A DNA stretch of 64,000 nucleotides from Nitzschia sp. pyKryTriq1 (taxonomy: Eukaryota; Bacillariophyta; Bacillariophyceae; Bacillariales; Bacillariaceae), in NCBI GenBank assembly GCA_956465555.1, contig OY101116.1:1178001-1242000 (forward strand), in the 5' to 3' direction. The position numbers were made by a program, and so were the translations under genes. A model generated the notes under the pieces. It saw only the letters and a program-made list of their open reading frames with translations. It searched no databases and was not told where the DNA came from. Below, piece by piece: positions 32,436 through 44,797 of this stretch (within the stretch, counting starts at the first letter, position 1; the number at the start of each line of letters is the position of its first letter).

Positions 32436-34994
32436 TTAGTTTCGTCCAACCCCCTTTCGTCTCTTTCCACTCTTGGTTTTCCCTGCTTTTCTCACTGCCT
32501 TTGCTCCTGTATATTTAGAAGCAACCTCCCAGATATCAAAAGGCATGAGTGGAGGCCGGACAGCGACACCGATTCCCTTTGGAACGCTGACCTTGATTTT
32601 GACGCTTCCGGCGCCTGTCACAGCAACCCAGCCTAACCCAGTGAGAGATAGATCTGCGGCTGCCTCTTTCCACCCTGTTCCCTCAATCTCAATAATATGG
32701 GATTCGAATTCACCAAGCTCGGCCATTCTCTGTGCACCGGGTTCGAAAGGGGGAGTCAGCATTGTACCAGCATGCTTTTCGATGAACTCGTCCGCCCTCG
32801 CAACGCTGGTTGGGTGAAGCTTAATCTCATTTGCAACAAAGAAAGTAAACATGAATGGTAGGCTATCACCGATGACTTCGATGCGAGCTAATCCTCCGAC
32901 AAGAACGCATTTTCCCGCTCCGACTCGGAACGTCACTGGTTCGACAGGCCTGCAGAGAAAGTGAAAACGTGATGAGGAAACAAAAGAAAAGAGTTGCACG
33001 CTCACGAATACAACCACTCACTTTTTGGGGCACACAATCTTCAATTCTTCAGGTGTCAACAGCTGAGTGAACGTGCCCGGTACAAGAAGTCCAGGGGTAT
33101 CGTACATGCTCTTTCCGTCACCTAGATCAACTTTGATAAATTTCAAAGTTGTGCCTGGTAGTGGGCTTGTTGTGAGAGCACCCTTCAATGCGTTCCTATT
33201 ACCCGCTCTCACTTTCCCAATGGGCTTCTCTTCCTCCCGTTCTCGTCCAAGGATGTGATTGATTAGTGTACTCTTGCCAGCATTAGCGGCACCGACGACG
33301 TAAACATCACCATCCAGTTCATCAGCCAAATTTCTAGCTTTCTCGAGCAATTCTTTTACGCCTGCCCCTGTCTTGCAGCTGATCGTTCTGACCGCACCAC
33401 CGATGTTAGCCAAAGACCTCACTCCCATGTGTTCAAGCTCACGACGCACCCAATTCTCGACACGCTGCTTTCCCATTTTCGGCGGGAGCAAGTCCACTTT
33501 ATTGGCTGCCAAAATGACAGGGTTCTCACCCGCGATACCATCCAACTCACGTAAAACAGATCCACTGAAGTCAAACAAATCAACAAGTGCGATGATGACG
33601 GCGGGCTTTTCGCTGATGGGCTTTAGCAGTTCTCGGAACTGCTCTTGCGACATAGTCGGTTCATCGGTCCATCCCGGCCGAAGCTGGTTTTCTACCATTC
33701 CAAAGTTCTGGAGTCCATGACATCGTTTGCAAATGACCTTCTTCTTGGACAACTCGACTAAATCAAGCCCCATTTGGTTGGCCATGGCTTCAATATCAAT
33801 GTCCGCGTCATCATCTGATCCATTTGACGCAGATCCACCAGCTGTCTGAATGAGATACTCGATTTCATCCTCTGGAGACCAATCAGCGGATTCTGCCTTT
33901 TCTTTCAGCTGTTGCATTTCTTCAATTTTCGAGAGTTTAGTCTGGATCTCGAATTTTTCTGGTGGTAGGAAGCCAGGTCGATGCTCGTTCCTGGACTGGA
34001 AATCCGAACCACAAGCGGAACACGTCATTGCGTTCGTGATCAGCTTAAAGGCATCCTTTCGTGGTGTCTCATCGTTACCAAAGGGATTGCGTTCCCGCCT
34101 GAAACCAAGTTCCGACAGATCCACCCCTTCGGCAAACCGGTCCAACTCGGCTGGCACAGACACTCGGCCGGTCGCCATGTCTCGCTTTGCTGCAGCTATA
34201 CGGGCATCCATATCATCGTCATCGTCATCGGCCCCACCAAAGTCAAGAAAGTCATTATCGTCGTCGTCGTCGACGTCGTCATCGTCACCAATATCCATGT
34301 CGAACGACGGCGCTCCTTTGCGGTTCTGCTTCTCCACCTTTTCTTCGTCAAAGTCATCGACGCCAAAGTTACTGGAATCTAATATGTCATCTAGATCCCA
34401 CTTCTCAGCCTTTTCAGATTTCACATCCTTGGATACGATAGTATCATCTTCATCCAAAAAGTCATCATCATCGTCAATGAAGTCGTCATCATCCTCATCA
34501 AAGTAATCTTCGAATGACGCGTCGTCGGCATGGCGAGCTGTGGAGGAGTCGAAGCCTTCCTTTCGAGCTAGGTCGTCAAAGGCAGCGGCCAATAAATCAA
34601 TATTCCTTTGGGTGATTTCTTTGACCTTGATTTTCTTACTGGTTTGTCGCTTTTGCTGCTTTCCTTTGGAAGGTTTCTCGTCCTTCTTTTCGTCGCCTCC
34701 TTCTTGGATCACATCATTATCATTATTGCTACTCTCTGTCGAAGCGAAACGAGCAAAAAACTGTCGATGATAATTCTTCCGTTGCTGCTGCTGCTGCTGC
34801 TGGAGAGCAAATCCAACCTGTGAATCTGGTATTCTTCTCGCAACATCAAAAAGAGAGGATCTTGCGCGATGACGACCAACAGCAAAGGCAGACGACACTG
34901 GCCGTCCCGACGCTGCCGCTCCTCGAAGATGCGACGACAAGAATCCCAGCACATTAACCATCCTGATGATAAACGATATCCGCCCAGTACTCAT
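32436..34994 (-). CDS. NOA1: Circularly permuted GTPase, NOA1/YqeH type (organellar ribosome biogenesis)
   Basis: YqeH/NOA1 GTPases assist small ribosomal subunit assembly in bacteria, plastids and mitochondria. Exons 33022-34994 and 32436-32949 (phase 2) give 828 residues. The GTPase motifs come in permuted order: NKVDLLPP (G4), ISCKTGAG (G5), GAANAGKSTLINHIL (G1), then LPGTTL and DTPGLL (G2/G3). Before them is the family's zinc finger with two CxxC pairs (CSACGSDFQ and CKRCHGLQ). The C-terminal region after the G domain is exon 2. Unusual is an N-terminal extension of about 260 residues with a polyglutamine run, a Lys-rich block and long Asp/Glu tracts. The leader (IIRMVNVLGFLSSHLRGAAA) may be mitochondrial or plastid; no ASAFAP motif is clear. 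Confidence 0.9.
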
Positions 34995-35572
34995 CACGAA
35001 TGTATTCGTATAATGAATGTGTCAAAGATACTGTAGACCCTGGAGAGAGTTTTTCTGTACAACAAGACTAGTAGTACAGTAGGATGAATGAAATCTTGGG
35101 AGTTGAGTTGAGGGTTGAGAGGGTACTTGTATGGTAAAAGAAAAAAAGGGAAGCAAAGGATGTGATATGTGATGGGTGATCGATCGATGGAGGTGGAGAA
35201 GGAAGCGGGTGTGACGGAAGGACGGTTGAGATGCTCCGCGCTCCGCGCTCCGCGCTCCGCGCATGACATCGCGCGTGGGAATCCTTCGATTGAAAAATGA
35301 TCATCAGACAACGCGTGCGTGCATGCGTGGTATCTTGGTTGCTGACGTAAGCGATAAAACAAAGTGAAAAGGGGCGGGACACCCAACAACAAAAAGCAGA
35401 TGCCGCGCGCCGACGACCGACGACGACGATCGAGAGAGTGGTATCTTTTTTCTTTTTCGTCGTCCACTCCAATAACTTACTGTAGCACGGACCACAAACC
35501 TCGACGAGACCATTATCACCGTCAACTCCCTCAGACCCTCAAAACAGCAAATACTTGAACAGTTAGTTCGGC
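34995..35572. other. Divergent spacer, NOA1 / DUF1995 gene 2
   Basis: It holds four tandem copies of the 7-mer CTCCGCG at 35234-35261 and a CGACGACCGACGACGACGATCG stretch near 35410. No gene is supported despite three overlapping low-complexity open frames. Confidence 0.4.
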
Positions 35573-36663
35573 ATGATGAAACTCCTAATTATTCTGCTTT
35601 CTTTCCTTGCTCAACAAGGCGTAGTAGCACTGGTTCCCTTCATTGATGGGGGAAAAGGCATGCCGAAACTCTACGACGGATGGTTCAACGATCAACTCTC
35701 CAAGCAAGCCGCAACGGCCGTCTCCAAAGCTGTCGCGGCAGGAAAGACCAAAATCGAGGTCAATTTCCCGCCAGTCCCCAATGTTGAAGGTACAGTCAGT
35801 CATTAGGACGATGCTTCCACGAGCAGAGATTTCCAATGCCAAATCTCTGAATTGCAGATACACAAGATCTTACCCGTAGTTTTTGTCATCTCTCCCCATG
35901 CAGAGGTCAAATTTGGTACTCCTCTCAACCAAAAGTTTGGAACGAAAATTGTTGCAAAGGATCTAGGTATCCCGGGAGGATACAAACCAGGGTCTGATGT
36001 GTCTCGCCAACTCATTGCATACTCGAACGTGTTTTTTGCCAAAAGGATTGGCGCAGCCGCCAGTGGCGCACCATTGGGAGGGAAACCGGTTTGTGTTCTT
36101 TCAGCAGAGCCCGTCAATTTCAAAAATATCAAATCAAAGGGTTCCATCTCACGAGTGGGAGCTATCATGTCCCAAGAAGCCAGAAAACAAGGAAGGAATG
36201 GTGAAGTTGTTATCTGTATCAACCCTGGCGGCGAAGAAACATGGGATCGTTTGGTGAGCGCTCATTCATCTCCCGGTGCACCTTTTATCGTCTTGAATAA
36301 TGCCTATTCAACGACCTACAATCTTGGTAACAAACGAGGATACGAGGAGGCCTACTATCTAAAACGCATTTCCAAGGGATGGGTCTTTCGGTCGTTCCCT
36401 GGGCCGTGGGAGGCGTACTTGGAGAGACCAGATGGGACTGTGGAGTTACTGAAAAGCTACAGCCAAAAGCCAGAACTTCGAGAAGTTGCGACACTTGTAC
36501 GAGAAGAATCCTTCCAGGTAAGTTGAAAGGAAACGTGGTTGTTCATCATTCATTCATGCCACACAATCATCCGGAATCTAACGCAAGTGGACAAAAAAAC
36601 ACGGCACAGAGATATGCTATCAACAACGATCGATGGACGCCTGGTTTTGGGGAGCGCCTTTGA
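35573..36663 (+). CDS. DUF1995 family protein 2
   Basis: Exons 35573-35789, 35904-36517 and 36610-36663 give 294 residues; both introns are GT-AG and keep frame. The leader MMKLLIILLSFLAQQGVVALVPF is a signal peptide. The domain begins YDGWFNDQLSKQAATAVSKAVAAGKTKIEVNFPPVPNVEEVKFGTPLNQKFG, the classical DUF1995 opening. Later parts are GEVVICINPGGEETWDRL, PFIVLNNAYSTTYNLGNKRGYEEAYYLKRISKGWVFRSFPGPWEAYLERPDG, and the third exon restores the ending RYAINNDRWTPGFGERL. Without it the frame would run on to VS only. It is closer to the plant plastid DUF1995 proteins than the first copy at 22.5 kb. The activity is unknown. Confidence 0.88.
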
Positions 36664-36897
36664 GTTGAAGCAATCAACATTAAGAAGGCGAAATTTCAGG
36701 TTGGCAAGTCTTTAGTATTTCATAGGAGTAACTTGTAGTCCGAATCCAATTCCATTGAACACCCCAAGGTTTGAGCGCTTCCAGTCATTGCATAGGGCAA
36801 AACAGTTGAGGATAGAGTCGGCGAATCACCCCACAGCCATTATCACCATACTATCACACGCTCCGAGTGAAAGGTCGCCATCATCTAGCTTCGTGCT

Positions 36898-37344
<447 letters not shown>

Positions 37345-37385
37345 TTTGATGATTTCAACTTCTTCTGGCTATTGCGAAACGAGTG

Positions 37386-37395
37386 TATTTATAAA
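37386..37395 (-). promoter_or_regulatory. TATA box candidate for LC8
   Basis: Read on the minus strand the sequence is TTTATAAATA. It lies only about 41 bases before the LC8 start codon, so the 5' leader would be very short. Confidence 0.4.
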
Positions 37396-38064
37396 GGACA
37401 CGTGAAGAGTACGATACTGCAGGAAAGAGGTCTTGGTGGAAAGTTGTGTGGCTTCTGTCTGTCTATTTAATCCTTCAACCAAGCAGGGTAAAAGAGTAAC
37501 AACAACCATCAACAACGACTTCGAAGTTCGATGTTCGCGTGTTGTCTCGGTGGCGGCAGTATCAGTGCAAATGGGCGACCGTTCCAGCTGCCACTCTTAG
37601 ATGCGAAATGGCTAAAACTATTTATACACATAACTGTGGCTTTATATATATTATTGGCGAGGTTCGTCCAGTAAACGCCTCTTTAACTTCTATGTAAAAC
37701 TACAGTAGTACAGTTACAGTACTTCCGTATTCGCGCGCTCGGAGTAGGAACAATCTACACCGTGTATTTTAGGTGCCATGGATACCATAGTTATTTTTAA
37801 AAAAAAAGATCTGGAAAGAAAGAAGATTATTTTTCATTTCTCATGCCTCTGGCTTGTCTTCGCGGATCCTTCCGTTGTACATTATAGATTGGAAATGCAT
37901 GCTCAAGAATGGAGGATTGGGCGGAACCATTTTTTTTAAATAACAGGAAAATGCTGTACATGTAGACTAGAGTACGAAGTAGTGTGGCGAGTATATTCCT
38001 AGCTTATTGTTATATTATAATTGTCATGCGTCAGTATAGTACACTTCGTAAGCATACGCATGAC
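37396..38064. other. Spacer between LC8 and the RNA polymerase gene
   Basis: The stretch is AT-rich with runs such as TTTATATATATTATTGG near 37640 and poly-A/T runs near 37800 and 37930. No gene is supported. Confidence 0.4.
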
Positions 38065-41000
38065 CTACTGAAAGAAGTAAGTAGCAGATTTCACTCCGTT
38101 CAGATCCAGGTCTCCTAGCTTTGGGAGCTCCGGAAATTCAATTTCTGGGTAACGCAGTTCCCAAGATTCTTTAAGATCGGCAAGCAAAGGACGTGAATAG
38201 AGCTCTACGAAACAATCCCTTAACGCTTCGTTCATCTCGTCGACGTCGCAAGCGTGCGTCCAAAAACTGTCATGCACGGCGGAATAGGTCAATCCGCGTC
38301 GATCCATTTCAAGCGCCGTCAATAGCATGTGCGATGAGTCCAGCGAGTGGACATAGTTTGGAGGAAAGGCTGTACACTGACGTGATTTGTGCACGGGCAA
38401 ATCATCGCCATCGTCCGTCATTGTCACAGACTGCATCACCGTAACCACTGTTCGAGGCCTTCGCTGCCGGTATGGTTGCACGGCGGGGATACCGATCGGG
38501 GATATCCATGCTACCGGGTGACCCTGTTGAGAAATCAAACGTGCACAGTCGGCCAACCAGGTTTTGGTGTTCCTTGCGCCTTGGAAGAGGTCGCCCATGA
38601 CTTCCATCGTCACCGTCGCAAGATAACCAGCCGCATCAAATACCTCGCGGTCGATTTCATCCAAATCGTAACCCTTTTCCTGAAGTTTCTCTTCGATTTT
38701 CTCTTGGATCTGTTGCCGTGCGCCAATATAGGTCACTCCATAGACACTTGTCATGACTGTTCGTTTTACCACACCTCGATCAATAAGTCCGTTCACTAGT
38801 TTCGCGGCTTGGTTGTGCTTCCAGGCCTTCTTTTGCTCCATGTTTAGCGAGTCCAGTTTAGAGGTGTCAAAAGGAAGTTCACGTTCAGCCTCCTCTGCAA
38901 CTCGTCTGATGACTTCATGCATCACTCCAACGTAAACATCTTCTGGCCCATCACCTTCCAGCAGGTTGACAGCTTTCCCTCCTACAGTATCACGTCCCAG
39001 AGCAGCGTAATGCTGGAGTCCGTTGCAGGAACCATCCATGTGGACGGGCAGCGCGCACATGTAGTTTTCAGGATCTCCAGAATCTATGGCTCGCACAATT
39101 TCATAGCATGTTGCCAACCCTTGAAATGGGTCATCCAATTTCATCCACCAAGCGTCATCTGATAACGGATCAGCGACCGACTTTCGGACCTCGTCCATAT
39201 TGTCGTCAATATAGCGTGCTCGATCATCAAATGACATCTTGTCTTTACCTGCAAAATTCGCCAGATGCACTTTCAACCAGTAGAGTCCTCGTTTTCGAAG
39301 TGGTTTAGCTTCGGCAAACATCAGCATTCCTCGGCAGAGGTCAGAGCCGACATTGGATAGATGCGGAGGTACAGGGTCTACCAAAGACGGCGATGGATGT
39401 GAGAAAGCGAGGTCGTAAAGAAAGGTCCGAACTACAATTCTGCTACTTACATGCCCGTCCTCTGAAATCCAAATTGTACGGAAAATAAATCTTCTCAAAG
39501 TCCTTGAACTTTTCTGCCTGGTTAAGTTTAAGCACAGCCGAGCAGCGTAGAGATCGTAGGTCCTGGATGAAATGTTAACCCACGGTTAGTCCCGTCACCA
39601 TTTCAAATAGCAAGTCTTGACATCCCAAGGACACTCACCATGTTCTTTTGAAGAATGCGTTGTCGCTTGAAGAGACTCTCCCGATAACTTTGATTCGCCG
39701 CAATGGCGGCCTGTGCCTCTTCGTTCTTTTTGTCTGCATAGACCTCGGGAGAGATTCTATCAGGACGTAAGGGCTCTATTGGGACCTCCAAATCCGTTTT
39801 CGGAGGAATGTCTCCTATGGAAATATTTCTGTTCCAACAAGTCTGACCAATATCCAGGATTTCTTTGTTGATTTTCCATGCAGTCCTACCCAAGATATTC
39901 AAGCCATCGTACACTTGGCTGAGATTTCCGTGCTGGAGAGCTTCACGTTGCACGTGAGAACCATGTGTTCTCATTAGATCACTTTCAAGCCATCGGTATC
40001 CTCCCTGTCGTGGTCCAGTCCATTCCGTCGGTGGAACAATCATGGGTGTATGTCGCGTAGTTACAGCTGCCCACGACATCAACTCATCTTCGGTGAACAT
40101 TCGGTGCAGATTCTCATTCAGAACGACATATGATATTGTCTTTTGCTTTGGCGACCATCGCTTCTCAACTCTAAAAGCTGGCTCTTCTCTGCCCTTATTG
40201 TTGAGTTTCGCATTTTCTATCAAAATCGACAGTAATGCTGCTCCAACGTGGATAAGGTCTTCCTTCGCCCAGCAGTCCCCACTATTCATGGCCTGTTTCG
40301 CTCTTTGCATGGCATATGTGATCGATCTTTTGCTTTTACCCATCTTGGGGTCGATTCGTTGAAGTTCGGCGATGAAGAGTTTCAAATGCGAGGCACTAAA
40401 CTTCCATCTATGCGCTGCTGTGTTTTTCTCGGTACTCACATTTTGTGCTTCCGCACTCTCATTCTCGTCGTCACTATCCAAGCCACGTGTGCTACTTGTA
40501 TCGTGAAAGCGCTCTTTCATCCTCCGTTGAGAAATCACCTCTGTCTCAACAGCTGCGCCAATAGCATGTGCAATCCTTATCAGAGGAATTCCTTCTTTTC
40601 CTGTCTTACCACTCTGGAGGAGCGCCTGCGTCATGGCCTCGTGCGCCACAATGACAGCCATTTTCTCCGGTGGCAGAGAACATAGAAAGGGACCATATCG
40701 TTTCCTCGCTGGTCGTTTGTCTTTCTTATTCGAGAGGTATTCCTTTTGTCGGATTTCGACCGCGTCCCGAATATCTTCAAACCACTGCACAATGTGACGT
40801 TGCATCAAGCTCAGGCTGTCGTAGGCCTTGCGATCACGAGCCTTTTGTACTATGTTCTGATACCGCGTCACTGCCTCTCGTTGTGCCGCGCACTCCAGCC
40901 ACAGTTGTAAGTCTTCTGGGTCATTGCTAGAGGGAGGATTTTGAGGATCAAAGCTTCTAAGAATTTCCATGGCAGATTTCTGAACGGCTGTGGGTCCGCT

Positions 41001-41603
41001 GGTATCAATGTTCATCGAGGATGTCGTCTTTGTTGGAGTGGAACTGCGGGGCGGCTCTGTGTCACCTAATACCAGTAGATCGTCGTGCTCCTCGCAATGT
41101 GATGATGATAATGATTCATCGACAGGGTCAATTCCTAGCTCTTGTTCGAGTAGTGCGGCACTTTCCCTGAGGGAAGCTTTGTAGGCGTCGTCTGGCATCA
41201 TCGTTGACAAGCACGAAGAAGTAAACATTTCGATATCCTGTTGCAGTTGATGCTCATCGTAGTCATCTGAAATTTCCTCTGACCGCAGTAGGACTGAAGA
41301 TGGTTTCGTGGAGAAGGGTTTTGAGAAGGTTTTGTGTGATGCTGTGTATGCCGAAGTGGGTCGATGCTGTTGATGTTGTTGCTGTTGCTGTTGCCGTTGC
41401 GAAGACTGCTGACAAGGTCGAGGTCGGATGCGCGTTCTACGTGCATTTCCTACCAGGGACGCGTAGGATGAATTTTGGAGGGTAGACAGAAATCTCGATC
41501 GGACAGGACAATAACAATTACTACTGGAAAGAGAGAAAGGATCATTGCGCAGTCGTCGAATCGTTACCACTCGGCTTCGGGAAGAAAGGAATACACCCTG
41601 CAT
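38065..41603 (-). CDS. POLRMT: T7-like single-subunit organelle RNA polymerase (probably mitochondrial)
   Basis: This nuclear-encoded polymerase transcribes organelle DNA. Exons 39639-41603, 39451-39562 and 38065-39377 give 1129 residues. Exon 2 carries the hallmark KDFEKIYFPYNLDFRGRA, continued by YPVPPHLSNVGSDLCRG in exon 3. Catalytic landmarks are motif A HMDGSCNGLQHYAALGRD with its Asp, motif B region VVKRTVMTSVYGVTYIGARQQI, and motif C TYSAVHDSFWTHACDVDEMN with the second catalytic Asp. The C-terminus ends SATYFFQ; family members end in Phe-Ala or similar. The first 300 residues are low complexity, with Gln-rich runs. The Met at 41603 starts a basic, Arg/Ser-rich leader typical of mitochondrial import; the open frame upstream to 41885 is repeat-derived. 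Confidence 0.93.
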
Positions 41604-42149
41604 CTTTTCCTTTTTGGAATAGACCTGAACTACGAAAGAAGTAGGCTCTCCACAACAAACATTCAAGAAACCATCGACAGAAAAAATGGATGATCTTGAT
41701 TTCTGTGGTCGGCGGTGGGTGGTCGGTAGACTACTACTAGCTAGAGGTACAGTACAAGCATGGTGGTGGCGAGCGGTACCTGGTACGGTACTTGTAGTGA
41801 TGATGATGATGATGATGGTGCGCGCCAAATTTGGAACAATAAGTAGTCTATGTCGTTTGCGACAATATTTTATGAGCCCCAGCATGCAGAAAGCATGGTC
41901 AGAGGACGCCGGACAGACGGTCGGTTCTTTCTTCGTCTAAAAAATACAGTATGATACAGTAGAAATACGACGACCCCTCTGTGAACTGTATGTATGAACT
42001 GTACCAGTACCTGTACTGTGTACCGCTTCTGTACCGGTATGAGTACCGTCGTATGAGTACGAACAGTACCTGCTAGCTGTAGTAGTAGAGAGAAAACTTT
42101 GTCTACTCTGAGCTAGCTCTACTGGTAGAGAAGTACCGGTAGCTAGCTC

Positions 42150-42182
<33 letters not shown>

Positions 42183-42450
42183 AGAGTAGAGTGGTGTTAA
42201 TTTTATCTCTGCAAACTAGGTGTGCTATACTTTAGACTTAAAGAGGAAGAGAAAAGGAACGTGTTCCGTTGATTTGACTGGTGGACATGTCCTCAACAAC
42301 CCACAAGACACACGAAGGCTACTCGTACTCGTCATCCTTTGAGCATAATATTATCATTCATTCCAAACTAGCACGGATCAATGCAAGAACGAGGGGCCAA
42401 CATTTTCGAATACTCTTTCACTACTACCTAGTAGTCAACTACTACTTTAG
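41604..42450. repeat. Spacer with GTAC cluster and AGT microsatellite
   Basis: GTAC words are dense at 41745-41795 and 41990-42140. An (AGT)n run of about 11 units lies at 42150-42182, and a (GAT)n-type run at about 41800-41818. No gene is supported. Confidence 0.6.
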
Positions 42451-43284
42451 CTATAGCACTCGCCGGAATGACCAAACTCGAAATTCAATAGTATTGGATA
42501 TCTTGGGAGTATACAATTCCGGTTCTGTGGCGCCAAGGTATTCCAATTTCTTTTCATTCCGTAATTCCTGTAGTTTGTATTGGACTCCATTCTCGACGTC
42601 ATTGTAGAACATCTCCGACATGCTCAAGGTCAGGAGGCCACCGGGCTTCACCAATGCTAATACGTTCAAAAGTGCGTCCACACCCACGTGTTTATGGGTA
42701 AATGTGCCAACGCTCACAGCAGCATCAAACGCTGGAGACTTCAACCCAGTTTGTTCCTCGATTTCCTCGAGTGTCTGATTCAAATCAATACATACCAGGC
42801 TGGTGTAACATTTCTTTTCCGATGCTACTTGCAACATCTCCGGACTAAAATCCAGGGCTGTCAAGTCTTGATAGCCAAATGAATGCAAATGTTTCCCAAC
42901 AAGCCCTGTCCCCGCTCCAGCATCGGCCAATCGGGCTGTCTTGGAAAATCCTAATTCTGAGAGCTGGTGGTGGAATTCTTCGGCTCCTCGTCGTGGACCC
43001 CTGTAGCCATATTCGTCAATGGAATCGGTATCATAGGTTCGGGACCAGTCCGCGTACACCTGCTGAAGATCTTTGGAAGTCTCGGCATCGAAAATCTTTT
43101 GCCAGGCATCCGGGAGCACGGGTTGAACATGTGAAGAGTTTGTCGCGCCATCGGGAAGATTCGCACTGGAATGGCATCTCGAGAAATACGAGGAAACCCT
43201 GGGAATGCTCCACTTCGTAGGACGAAGAAATCGATACTCGTAGCACAATGAGCCTCTCCCTGTAATCATCGGAACAGTAGCCAT
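42451..43284 (-). CDS. Class I SAM-dependent methyltransferase, METTL27/WBSCR27-like
   Basis: This is a single exon of 277 residues. The methyltransferase fold begins near residue 75 (VYADWSRTYDTDSIDEYGYRGP, typical for the WBSCR27 group) and has motif I LADAGAGTGLVGKHL, motif II TALDFSPEMLQVA, the CIDLNQTL acidic loop, and FDAAVSVGTFTHKHVGVDALLNVLALVKPGGLLTLSM. The N-terminal 55 residues are rich in Arg and Ser without acids and could be an organelle transit peptide. The substrate is unknown for the family. Confidence 0.85.
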   Translation of the reverse strand: MATVPMITGRGSLCYEYRFLRPTKWSIPRVSSYFSRCHSSANLPDGATNSSHVQPVLPDAWQKIFDAETSKDLQQVYADWSRTYDTDSIDEYGYRGPRRGAEEFHHQLSELGFSKTARLADAGAGTGLVGKHLHSFGYQDLTALDFSPEMLQVASEKKCYTSLVCIDLNQTLEEIEEQTGLKSPAFDAAVSVGTFTHKHVGVDALLNVLALVKPGGLLTLSMSEMFYNDVENGVQYKLQELRNEKKLEYLGATEPELYTPKISNTIEFRVWSFRRVL

Positions 43285-43795
43285 ACCTCAACGGTGAGAA
43301 CAGGAAGCACGGAATCTCAAGAGTTCTGCTTTGCTGCTTGGTTCGTTCGTTCTTTCTGCCGATTTATGTGAAGTGTCAAGTTGATTTCTCTATCTCCAGC
43401 AAAATTCATTCGCCCTGAATGCGCTCGAATGCACATGATCCAACTCAAAAATTGACTCAACCGAACCAACGTACTAAAAAATCTTGTACGAGATAAGAAC
43501 GAACCATGATCAGCTTAATCGTCACCATCATCATCCTCGAAGTTTTGACTTCTACACGTACTCGTAGTATACCTACTCTAGCAGACTAATCGCAAGAATT
43601 TATCGTTTCACTGAAATGATGGTAAAATTATGAGTCCGATTGCAAGGGAGTGACCTTTGGTGTCTACAAAGAAGTAGAGTCGCCTTCCTTGTTCTTGGTC
43701 ATCACACTTCTCGTGGCAAGCGCAAGATCAGGACATTGATTCGATACATCGATTCCTATTCTCAAGGCGGCATCGGTAATCCGAGAACCTCGCCC
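43285..43795. other. Spacer upstream of the METTL27-like gene
   Basis: Nothing beyond the presumed promoter and a few GTACTCGTA words is seen. Confidence 0.35.
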
Positions 43796-44176
43796 TTATT
43801 GCCATGTTTTCTCTTCACCCGCCTTCCTACATTCCCACTCGGGAACACCTCGGGGAGAAGCTCCTTCTACACACTCAAGGGAATCCTCAGTCTCCCCGTT
43901 GGTCACCTTCATAGCGTTTCTGTCCAGACCATTGAACCAAGCATATTCCTCAGGTTCTGGAGTGCATACGATCTCGGGTGTGGCTCCTTCTTCTTCGACC
44001 TCAAATGCGTTGACAATAAAACACTGAATCGCTTGTTCATCATCGATTGTCGAAGCCAACCGTGTTGCAAACGCATCATGGAGATTCATCATTCTCGGCT
44101 TGCCTAAGGGCACCGTGAAGGATGCAGTGAGTACAGCCTGCAAAAGTCCAAGAAGCAACAAGTCACGAATAGCCAT
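43796..44176 (-). CDS. Small acidic protein with signal peptide, function unknown
   Basis: This is a 126-residue frame starting MAIRDLLLLGLLQAVLTASFTVP, a signal peptide whose end (TASFTVP) resembles the plastid ASAFAP motif. The mature part is acidic and has four Cys (CFIVNAFEVEEE, VCTPEPEEYAWFNGL, LECVEGASP, EWECRKAG). I recognise no family. The clean leader, codon-like composition and promoter spacing make a real gene likely; it may be a lineage-specific plastid or secreted protein. Confidence 0.55.
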   Translation of the reverse strand: MAIRDLLLLGLLQAVLTASFTVPLGKPRMMNLHDAFATRLASTIDDEQAIQCFIVNAFEVEEEGATPEIVCTPEPEEYAWFNGLDRNAMKVTNGETEDSLECVEGASPRGVPEWECRKAGEEKTWQ

Positions 44177-44797
44177 TGTAAAGTATATGTGGAAAAGAGG
44201 AAAAGAAATGACACTTTGCAGGTTGCGAGTGAGTGAGTGAGTGTTCTGAATGATAAGATCGGAAAGCTTGGATCATCGCTCATGGCTTCGTTTGTTCCAT
44301 CGAACAACGCCTGTCGCTGGGGAAGCGAATCAGGATAAAGGGAACTGCAAGCAGTCAGCTTGCCGAACATTCGGTGTCAGATCATTTAACAGACCGATGC
44401 TCGACATAGCTAAAACAATTGAAATAACGTTTCTTAACGCTAATTGTTCAGTTCACGCATTTTCGTCTCTTTCTCCGCGCCACTCCCTCCGTGTAATTTC
44501 GAAGTTTCGAAGCGATCTGTACGAGTACCTCGTGCCGGTACTGGTGATCAAAGCTACCGGTAGCGAACATCGCCACAAACGCCATCACCCATGCATCACA
44601 CCACCCACCTATCCATGGACGAGGAAGCGCCGGAGACTCCTCCTCCTCCTCCTCCTTGTCAACAGGATCAATCATATTAATATCATCGGACCGCTCTAAG
44701 AAGTACTTGTGTTATTGTTGTTCGTGCGTCAAAGAGACAAACATTGAGAAATCTTTCAAGATATCTGGTCGTCCGGTACTTGAAAAGTAAATAAAAA
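44177..44797. other. Divergent spacer, small acidic protein / bestrophin 2
   Basis: It contains a (CTC)n run near 44640-44657 and short GTACTGG words. No gene is supported; the open frames here are low complexity. Confidence 0.4.

Noticed and set aside
41604-41885. Upstream extension of the organelle RNA polymerase
   Set aside because: The added residues come from GTAC and GAT repeats (poly-Ile, Thr-rich); the Met at 41603 starts a normal mitochondrial leader.
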